This document shows, in pieces, positions 1 through 4,910 of a DNA stretch of 12,239 bases (position 1 is the first letter of the stretch; each line of letters starts with the position of its first letter). The stretch is from Solirubrobacteraceae bacterium (GTDB lineage: Bacteria > Actinomycetota > Thermoleophilia > Solirubrobacterales > Solirubrobacteraceae). The notes below the pieces were generated by a model. That model was not told the origin of the DNA, made no database searches, and worked only from the letters and a program-made list of their open reading frames with translations. Position numbers and translations under genes: made by a program. The stretch is from assembly GCA_025928415.1 (NCBI GenBank), contig JAICJK010000029.1, positions 1 to 12,239 of the forward strand, read 5' to 3'.

Positions 1-127
1 AGCCGGCGAGGCCGAGCGCGGCGCCGGCGGCGAGCAGCGCGAGCAGCGCCAGCGGCGCGGTCGCGATGCGGCGCGGGCACGGCCCGCGCGGGCGGCCGGC
101 GTGCTCGGGCGGTCTGCTGGCATGCAT
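1..127 (-). CDS. Partial exported or membrane-anchored protein (N-terminus only)
   Basis: Only the first 42 codons lie in the window; the gene runs off the left edge. The ATG at 127 is preceded on the minus strand by GGAGGG (135-140) with a 7-base spacer, a strong ribosome binding site that decides the start over the ATG at 123, which is in another frame. The translation has a basic, Pro/Gly-rich stretch of about 20 residues, then an uninterrupted Ala/Leu-rich hydrophobic segment (about residues 21-42, IATAPLALLALLAAGAALGL). This is a signal peptide or a signal anchor. It starts 33 bases after the stop of the MacB-type permease, so it is probably the fourth gene of that operon and may be an extracytoplasmic partner of the pump. 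No domain is visible, so I do not name it. The export signal is well supported; the function is unknown. Confidence 0.72.
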   Translation of the reverse strand, partial: MHASRPPEHAGRPRGPCPRRIATAPLALLALLAAGAALGLAG

Positions 128-160
128 GCGTCGTCCCTCCAGGTCGGTGTGTTCGGGCGG

Positions 161-1426
161 TCAGGTGCCGGAGCGCAGGGCCTCCACGGGCTCGAGCCAG
201 GCGGCGCGCAGCGACGGGTAGGTGCCGGACAGCAGGCCGATCAGCGCGCCGACCACGGGCGCGCCGAGCGGGACCCACGGGTCGAGGACCGGCGTCCAGG
301 TCCGGCTCGCCGAGACGCCGACGATCACCAGGGTGCCGGCGCTCGCACCGACGATGCCGCCGGCGAGCCCCATGGCCGCGCTCTCGAGCAGGAACTGGGC
401 CGCGATGTGGCGGCGCGCGGCCCCGAGCGCGCGGCGCAGGCCGATCTCCCCCACCCGCTCGAGCACCGAGACGAGGGTCACGTTGGCGATCCCGATCGCG
501 CCCACGAGCAGCGAGACCCCGCCGAGCAGCAGGAACAGGGCGTCGAGGTCGTTGCGGACCTCGCCGCGGAGCTCCCGCGGGTCCGGCGGCGCGGCGACCT
601 TCAGCAGGCCGGGGTCGCCGGGGCTCAGGGCCACCGGGGCCTGCCGGACGATGAGGTCGACGGCGCCGAGGCGCGTCTCGACCTGGGCGAGGGCGGGCGC
701 CCGCAGCCCGAACTCGCGGCGCGCCGTGCCCTCGGGCATGATCGCCGCGCCGAGCAGGGACGCCTGGCGGCTGACCGCCGAGAGCATCCCGATCACCGCG
801 TAGAGGCGGTCGCCGACGAACACCGCGGGCTGCTGGTCGACCCGCGTGATGCCCAGCCTCCGCGCGGCGTTGGGGCCGAGCACCAGCACGCGGTCGGCGC
901 GCCGGGAGTGGCCCTCGTCGAACAGGCGGCCGGCCGCGAGCTCGGCATGGACGGCGCGGAAGGCGCCCGGGGACGCGGCCTTCATCGGGAGCTGCACCGC
1001 GCCCGCCGCCAGCGGGTCGTTGATCGGCACGGAGCGGACGAGGGCGCCGCGCACGTCGACGTCGGCGAGCGTCCCCGCGGCCGCCACGCCGTTGAGCCTC
1101 CGCAGGCGCGCCTCGGCATCCCACGGCAGGACGGCGGCGCCCGCGCCGCCGGCGCGGGCCGACGGGCTGACCACCACGTCGGTGGCGGAGAGCTCGTCGA
1201 AGTGGCCGACGATCTGGCTGCCGGCGGTCTTGGAGAGCCCGAGCGTCGCGACCAGCGCGCCGATGCCGATCACGGTCCCGAGCACGGTCAGCAGCACGCG
1301 CGCGGGCCGCGCCACGAGCCCGGCGAACGCCTCCGCGGCCAGGTCGGCCGGGCGCATGCGCGGGCCGGGCGGGCCGGGCGGGCGGGCGCGCCGCGCTGCG
1401 CGGTCCGAGCGCGACGGGCGCCTCAC
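161..1426 (-). CDS. MacB/FtsX-type ABC transporter permease
   Basis: This 421-residue integral membrane subunit of a MacB-type (type VII) ABC exporter should use ATP hydrolysis by the adjacent ATPase to drive conformational work across the membrane. Layout: a basic Arg/Pro/Gly-rich N-terminus (1-40), TM1 (about 43-64), a large extracytoplasmic MacB_PCD-like domain (about 65-290), then TM2 (297-320), TM3 (344-371) and TM4 (385-404). The coupling segment after TM2, ERVGEIGLRRALGA (323-336), is the hallmark of FtsX/MacB permeases, and the C-terminus PVEALRSGT is typical. Length matches the stand-alone MacB permease family. The start is GTG at 1426, overlapping the TGA of the ATPase gene (GTGA), which implies translational coupling. 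An internal ATG at codon 24 (1357) has no visible ribosome binding site, but the first 23 residues look poorly folded, so it remains possible. The substrate cannot be told from sequence. Confidence 0.95.
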   Translation of the reverse strand: MRRPSRSDRAARRARPPGPPGPRMRPADLAAEAFAGLVARPARVLLTVLGTVIGIGALVATLGLSKTAGSQIVGHFDELSATDVVVSPSARAGGAGAAVLPWDAEARLRRLNGVAAAGTLADVDVRGALVRSVPINDPLAAGAVQLPMKAASPGAFRAVHAELAAGRLFDEGHSRRADRVLVLGPNAARRLGITRVDQQPAVFVGDRLYAVIGMLSAVSRQASLLGAAIMPEGTARREFGLRAPALAQVETRLGAVDLIVRQAPVALSPGDPGLLKVAAPPDPRELRGEVRNDLDALFLLLGGVSLLVGAIGIANVTLVSVLERVGEIGLRRALGAARRHIAAQFLLESAAMGLAGGIVGASAGTLVIVGVSASRTWTPVLDPWVPLGAPVVGALIGLLSGTYPSLRAAWLEPVEALRSGT

Positions 1427-2193
1427 GCGCCGTCCTCCGAGAGCTCCCCGTCGATGATGCGCACGCGCCGCGCGGCGTGCGCGGCCACCTCGTCCTCGTG
1501 GGTGACGATCACGACCGTCAGCCCCAGCGCGCCGAGCTCGTCGAACAGCGCGAGCACCGACCGGGTGTTCACCGAGTCGAGGTTCCCGGTCGGCTCGTCG
1601 CAGAGCATGATGGTCGGGTCGCCGAGCAGGGCGCGCGCGATCGCGACGCGCTGCTGCTCGCCGCCCGACAGCCGCGTCGGCAGAAAGCCGGCGCGGTGGG
1701 TCATGCCGACCCGCTCGAGCGCGCGCAACGCCCGCTCGTGGCGGCCGTCCCGCGCGGTGCCGCGGTAGACCTCGGCGAGCATCACGTTCTCGATCACGGG
1801 ACGGTGGGCCAGCAGGTTGAACGTCTGGAAGACGAAGCCGATGCGCTGGGCGCGCAGCACTGCCCGCTCGCCGTCGCTCAGCCCGCCCACGTCGATGCCG
1901 TCGAGGCGGTACGTGCCGCAGGTCTGGCGGTCCAGGCAGCCCAGCACGTTCAGCAGCGTCGACTTGCCCGATCCCGAGGGGCCGAGGATCGCCAGCGAGG
2001 TCCCCCGCTCGAGCACGAGATCCACCCCGCGCAGCGCCACGACCGGCGGGTCGGCGCCGAAGACGCGCCCGAGGCCCTGCAGGGCCACGGCGGGAACCTC
2101 GGGCGGCGCGTCGTCCGCCACGAGCCGGCGGCCGTCGTGCGACGGCGCGCCGGGGGCGACGTCCGCGTCGGGGTGGGGCGTCAGGTGCCTCAC
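1423..2193 (-). CDS. ABC transporter ATP-binding protein, MacB/LolD type
   Basis: This cytoplasmic ATPase of 256 residues powers the neighbouring MacB-type permease. Motifs in order: Walker A GPSGSGKST (71-79), Q-loop Gln123 in FVFQTFNLL, signature LSGGEQQR (175-182), Walker B IMLCDE with catalytic Glu200, D-loop following NLD, and the H-loop His232 in VTHED. The FQxFNLL Q-loop and the PTGNLDS segment after Walker B are characteristic of the MacB/LolD/FtsE-like branch. About 35 extra residues at the N-terminus precede the first strand (VPAVALQGLGRVF) and look disordered. The start is GTG at 2193, overlapping the TGA of the adaptor gene (2190-2192), and its own TGA overlaps the permease GTG. 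The three genes are therefore one translationally coupled unit. All catalytic residues are present, so it should be active. Assignment as an ABC ATPase is certain; the substrate is not. Confidence 0.97.
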   Translation of the reverse strand: MRHLTPHPDADVAPGAPSHDGRRLVADDAPPEVPAVALQGLGRVFGADPPVVALRGVDLVLERGTSLAILGPSGSGKSTLLNVLGCLDRQTCGTYRLDGIDVGGLSDGERAVLRAQRIGFVFQTFNLLAHRPVIENVMLAEVYRGTARDGRHERALRALERVGMTHRAGFLPTRLSGGEQQRVAIARALLGDPTIMLCDEPTGNLDSVNTRSVLALFDELGALGLTVVIVTHEDEVAAHAARRVRIIDGELSEDGA

Positions 2194-4151
2194 GGCCCCA
2201 CGCCCGGTCGCGTCCCGCCGCGGCCGCCGCGCGAGCCGACGGCCACCAGCTCGCCCGGCCGCAGCCGGTCCCCGCCGATCGCGCGGACCTCGACGAGGCC
2301 GTCGGCGGCCAGCCCGGGCGCGACGGTGACGAGGACCGCGCGCCCGCCGCGCCGCACCTGCAGCCGCGCGTTCCCGTCGCCGCCCAGCGAGAGCGCGCTG
2401 GCGGGGACGGCCATCACCCTGCCCTTGGTGGACTTGACGGCGATCGTGAGCTTCACCGACGCCCCCACGAGCGACACCGGCCCGGCCTCCGGGATCACCT
2501 GGAAGGAGAACCGGGACGGGTCGACCTTGTTGGTGCCCGGCGTGTCGGCGACGCGGCTGACCGTCCCGCGCAGCTTGACCCCGAGCTCCTGCTCCTCGAT
2601 CAGGGCCCGGTTGCCCGGGCGCACGAGGCGGGCGTCGCCGGGCGCCAGCGACGAGTCGACGGCCAGGCGCGAGTTGGTCACGGTCATCGCGGTCCCCGAC
2701 ACCTGGCTGCCGCGCTTGGCCCGCACGGCGTCGACCCGCAGCGGCAGCGCCGGGAAGAACAGGACCTCGTCGGCCGGGACCTGCACACCGCCCGCGCGGG
2801 CCAGGCGGGCGACCTCGGAACGCGTGCGCCCCTCCTCCTCGGCCGCGGACCGGGCGACCGCCCGCATGGCGCCCACGTCGGTGGGCTCGCGCAGGAGGTG
2901 CAGGCGCTCGACGGCCAGGTGCGCCTGCGTGCGCGCGGTCCGCGCGCCGACGCGCGCCCGGTGCAGCTCCTCGCGGGCGATGCGGACGTCGCGCTGCGCC
3001 TGGACCAGGTCGTCGGAGGCCTTGCGGACCGCGCTCGGGCCCTCGGCCCGGACCGCCGCCGCGGTCGCCACCGCGGCGTCGAGGTCGGCGCGGGCCTGCG
3101 CCTCCGCGTCCTGCGCCTCCCGGACCGCGTCGGCGGCGGCGGTGCGCTCCGACGGCGCGGCGTCGAGCGGCGTCTCGTCGGCCTTCATGCGCGCCACCTG
3201 CGTCGCGTCGACGGCGATCGTCAGCGCGGCGCGCTTGGCCGCGACATCGGCGTCGGCCAGCGCCTGGTCGCGCCGGGCACCCGCGCCCACGGCGTCCTTG
3301 GCCGCCGGCGCGCTGGCAGCGAGCATGACCGCGGAGCGCTTCTTGTCCTCCGCGGCGCGGACGGCGAGGCGCGCCGTGTCGAGCGCGTCGGCCGCCGTCA
3401 CGGCGTCGATGCGCGCCTGGGCGATGTCGGCCGCCGTCGGGGCCTGCCGCGCCTGGTCGATGGCGCTGAGCGCCTGCAGGTGCGCGTCCCGCGCCGCGGC
3501 GGCGGCGGCCTCGGCGGTATGGAGCTGGTCGAGCTGCGCGTCGGTCGGGCCGAACGGGTCCCAGCCCCGGCGCAGGTAGAACGACGAGACGGCGCCCTCC
3601 GTCCCGCTGTCGTAGCGCCCGTCGACGGCGCCCGGCGAGAAGCCGAAGCCCCGCAGCGCCCGCTCGAGCTGGAGCACGTCGGGCCCGGCGTCGCCCGGCC
3701 CGAGGTCGCGGTGCATCGGGATCGCGCCGGGGAGCACGAACACCGGCCGCCCGTCGACCGCCATCGCGAGCTGGCCGGCGGCCAGCCGCGCGCGGCGCAC
3801 CGGCGCCCGCGTGACGACGTCGCTGCCGCCCTGCTTGATCTTCGACGTGCCGAGCACGACCGCCTGCGGCGCGCCGTACCGGACCGTCCCGCGGACGATG
3901 ACCTCGGTGGACAGCGTCCGCCGCACCACGGGCGCGGTGATCGGCGACGCCTTGGGGGCGGCGGTGTCGGCGGCCACCTGCGCGGGCGAGCGGATCTGGC
4001 GCGCGGCCAGCCAGCCAACCAGCGCCAGGGCCACCACGGCGACGATTGCAAGCCCAGCCACCTGCCGCTTCCCGGACAGCCGGCGCCTCGCTCCGCTGGG
4101 CGGCCGAGCGTCCTGGGCTCCGCCAGGGGGCAGCTCCGAGCCGACTGCCAT
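2190..4151 (-). CDS. Membrane-anchored adaptor (HlyD/MacA-like) with peptidoglycan-binding domain
   Basis: This 653-residue protein is the likely extracytoplasmic adaptor of the ABC pump encoded downstream. Layout: a basic N-terminus, one TM anchor (about 32-49), a beta-rich segment (70-150), a peptidoglycan-binding type 1 module (about 152-200; LQLERALRGFGF, then VDGRYDSGTEGAV), a long Ala/Arg/Asp-rich helical coiled coil (about 207-450), then beta-barrel and membrane-proximal regions (about 460-640; LRVDAVRAKRGSQVSG, VPASALSLGG). This order fits the actinobacterial adaptors that pair with MacB-type ATPase and permease genes. The reading frame stays open upstream to 4517, but ATG 4151 is chosen: it has an AGGGGA-type ribosome binding site about 7 bases upstream, and the longer form adds 122 residues of Arg-rich, non-protein-like sequence overlapping the divergent zinc-ribbon gene. 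The PG-binding module may hold the pump to the wall, since no outer membrane is expected; that role is inferred. Confidence 0.9.
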   Translation of the reverse strand: MAVGSELPPGGAQDARPPSGARRRLSGKRQVAGLAIVAVVALALVGWLAARQIRSPAQVAADTAAPKASPITAPVVRRTLSTEVIVRGTVRYGAPQAVVLGTSKIKQGGSDVVTRAPVRRARLAAGQLAMAVDGRPVFVLPGAIPMHRDLGPGDAGPDVLQLERALRGFGFSPGAVDGRYDSGTEGAVSSFYLRRGWDPFGPTDAQLDQLHTAEAAAAAARDAHLQALSAIDQARQAPTAADIAQARIDAVTAADALDTARLAVRAAEDKKRSAVMLAASAPAAKDAVGAGARRDQALADADVAAKRAALTIAVDATQVARMKADETPLDAAPSERTAAADAVREAQDAEAQARADLDAAVATAAAVRAEGPSAVRKASDDLVQAQRDVRIAREELHRARVGARTARTQAHLAVERLHLLREPTDVGAMRAVARSAAEEEGRTRSEVARLARAGGVQVPADEVLFFPALPLRVDAVRAKRGSQVSGTAMTVTNSRLAVDSSLAPGDARLVRPGNRALIEEQELGVKLRGTVSRVADTPGTNKVDPSRFSFQVIPEAGPVSLVGASVKLTIAVKSTKGRVMAVPASALSLGGDGNARLQVRRGGRAVLVTVAPGLAADGLVEVRAIGGDRLRPGELVAVGSRGGRGGTRPGVGP

Positions 4152-4277
4152 CCCCCGCTCCCCTCGATTGGGCGCCAAGGATCGCGCGCGCCGGCGGCGC
4201 CGCCTAGGGGCGCGCCCTACCCGATCGGTCAGGACGCTGTGAGCCCGCTTACCCGGCGCCCCCGCGCCGGCCCGGCC

Positions 4278-4301
4278 GACGGGGCGACGGGGCGACGGGG
4301 C
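4278..4301. repeat. Three perfect tandem copies of GACGGGGC
   Basis: Units lie at 4278-4285, 4286-4293 and 4294-4301. Each carries a GGGG run separated by CGAC, and a fourth GGGG follows at 4312-4315. The block lies about 70 bases upstream of the zinc-ribbon start in the divergent intergenic region. It may be simple slippage in GC-rich DNA, a multi-site protein-binding array, or a G-quadruplex candidate on the plus strand. Confidence 0.8.
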
Positions 4302-4328
4302 GGCGGACGGCGGGGCTTGAACGGGCCG

Positions 4329-4351
4329 CCACCGGGAACACCACCCGGTGG
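4329..4351. repeat. Perfect 8-base inverted repeat upstream of the zinc-ribbon gene
   Basis: CCACCGGG (4329-4336) and CCCGGTGG (4344-4351) are exact reverse complements around a 7-base AACACCA centre, ending 20 bases before the ATG at 4372. The position suits either a dimeric repressor operator or a hairpin in the 5' leader. It may be an autoregulatory site, but no regulator gene is visible nearby apart from the small zinc-ribbon protein itself, which has no recognisable helix-turn-helix. Confidence 0.6.
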
Positions 4352-4371
4352 ACGCCCGACCATCCGGGACC

Positions 4372-4683
4372 ATGCGCCTGCGACGCCGACAGCACGACAT
4401 CCTCGCCTGCCCCCGCTGCGACTCGCGCCTGGTGCAGCCGCTGGCGGCCCGGCGCCGGCGCGACGGCGACTGGCACCTCGCTCGCGGGTGCCCGGAATGC
4501 GAGTGGCGCGGCGCCACGCGCTGCTCGGCCGAGGCGTACGCCGAGTTCGACGCGGCGCAGCGCGCCGCCCGGGCCGCGCTGACCGCCCTGCTCGCGAACG
4601 TCGAGCGCGCGCGGATGCAGGAGGCCGCCGACCCGCGCGCGCAGGCGCTGCGGCGAGGCGACGCCGGCCCCGGCGGCGCCTGA
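4372..4683 (+). CDS. Small zinc-ribbon-like protein of unknown function
   Basis: This 103-residue protein is not recognised as a named family. It has two CPxC knuckles, Cys13-Pro-Arg-Cys16 and Cys40-Pro-Glu-Cys43, spaced as in a zinc ribbon, plus Cys51 and a tryptophan in CEWRG just after the second pair. An Ala/Arg-rich helix follows (about 53-85) and then a short disordered tail. There is no signal peptide or TM segment, so it should be cytoplasmic; metal binding is inferred from the cysteines. The codons end almost entirely in G or C, which fits a real gene. The ATG at 4372 is preferred; the frame also opens at GTG 4348, which would place the start inside the inverted repeat. No strong Shine-Dalgarno is seen for either. 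It is divergent from the ABC-pump operon and 227 bases upstream of the RND operon. It may bind nucleic acid or a partner protein. Confidence 0.75.
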   Translation: MRLRRRQHDILACPRCDSRLVQPLAARRRRDGDWHLARGCPECEWRGATRCSAEAYAEFDAAQRAARAALTALLANVERARMQEAADPRAQALRRGDAGPGGA

Positions 4684-4696
4684 CCGCCGCGGCCCG

Positions 4697-4740
4697 GACG
4701 GCCGCTCGGGCGGCGGGTTGCATTCGCCCGGCAGGCCGTC
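4697..4740 (+). promoter_or_regulatory. Two-part GC-rich hairpin after the zinc-ribbon gene
   Basis: GACGGCC (4697-4703) pairs with GGCCGTC (4734-4740), and inside it CGGGCG (4707-4712) pairs with CGCCCG (4725-4730), separated by a 3-by-3 internal loop with a 12-base apical loop. That gives 13 Watson-Crick pairs. It begins 14 bases after the zinc-ribbon stop, so it could be a terminator lacking a U-tract, a form often proposed in high-GC actinomycetes. It also covers the -35 box and spacer of the candidate RND promoter, so it may instead be an operator or cruciform. Confidence 0.6.
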
Positions 4741-4746
4741 TACTGT
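4718..4746 (+). promoter_or_regulatory. Candidate sigma-70-type promoter for the RND operon
   Basis: TTGCAT (4718-4723) is followed by exactly 17 bases and TACTGT (4741-4746), which keeps the conserved TTG of the -35 box and the TA...T of the -10 box. A start near 4753 would give a leader of about 158 bases before the RND gene, long enough to hold the 4781-4809 hairpin and the leader ORF. The sequence just after the -10 (TAAGAAAAG) is the most AT-rich patch nearby. No other -10-like site with good spacing was noticed in this gap. Confidence 0.5.
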
Positions 4747-4780
4747 AAGAAAAGCCTAAGCCCCTCCAGGTTTCCCCACA

Positions 4781-4809
4781 CGCTCGCGCGACGCCGTCGC
4801 CAACGAGCG
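4781..4809 (+). promoter_or_regulatory. Hairpin in the RND operon leader
   Basis: CGCTCG (4781-4786) pairs with CGAGCG (4804-4809), enclosing GCGAC (4788-4792) paired with GTCGC (4796-4800) around a 3-base GCC loop. It ends 12 bases before the ribosome binding site of the 22-codon leader ORF. With that ORF it forms an attenuator-like arrangement. A regulatory role is inferred from position only. Confidence 0.5.
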
Positions 4810-4832
4810 CGATCACCACCTTGGAGGGCAAG

Positions 4833-4901
4833 ATGAGGCCGAGCAGGTCCAGCTTCGCCAGGCTCGCGCGCAGGCGCGCGCTCCTCGGGCAGGGCGGTTG
4901 A
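4833..4901 (+). CDS. Putative 22-residue Arg-rich leader peptide ahead of the RND operon
   Basis: The ATG at 4833 is preceded by TTGGAGGG and a short CAAG spacer, one of the clearest ribosome binding sites in the window. The ORF ends with TGA at 4899-4901. The peptide begins MRPSRSSFARLARRRALL and has 6 arginines in 22 residues, three of them consecutive at positions 13-15. Its stop overlaps the GAGGGA ribosome binding site (4900-4905) of the RND gene, whose ATG is only 9 bases further on and in the same reading frame, so ribosomes ending here would stand on the next start site. A self-complementary CGCGCG/CGCGCG stem (4865-4880) lies inside the ORF. This fits a leader peptide or a translational coupling device. 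It could also be chance, since short ORFs are common in GC-rich DNA; the strong ribosome binding site is the main argument for it. Confidence 0.5.
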   Translation: MRPSRSSFARLARRRALLGQGG

Positions 4902-4910
4902 GGGACGGCC

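Larger units (their letters stand above)
4152..4371. promoter_or_regulatory. Divergent intergenic region between the ABC-pump operon and the zinc-ribbon gene
   Basis: This 220-base stretch must carry the start signals for the leftward ABC-pump operon and probably for the rightward zinc-ribbon gene. I see no convincing -10/-35 pair on either strand (no well-spaced TANNNT). Visible structure: a 12-base palindrome GGCGGCGCCGCC at 4193-4204, which is weak evidence in DNA this GC-rich; CCGATCGG at 4221-4228; a near-palindrome GTGAGC-CC-GCTTAC at 4239-4252 with one mismatch; three tandem GACGGGGC units; and a perfect 8-base inverted repeat at 4329-4351. The last three could be operators or RNA structures. 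No gene is supported here. Confidence 0.5.

Noticed and set aside
101..3579. Long plus-strand open frames opposite the ABC-pump operon
   Set aside because: They lie antisense to three genes with clear motifs, have low-complexity translations and show no start signals.
4152..4517. Upstream extension of the adaptor gene to 4517
   Set aside because: The added 122 residues are Arg-rich and featureless and overlap the divergent zinc-ribbon gene; ATG 4151 has a good ribosome binding site directly before a normal N-terminus and TM anchor.
4697..4740. The hairpin as a standard intrinsic terminator
   Set aside because: No T-tract follows on either strand. It is kept as a regulatory hairpin with termination as one option.
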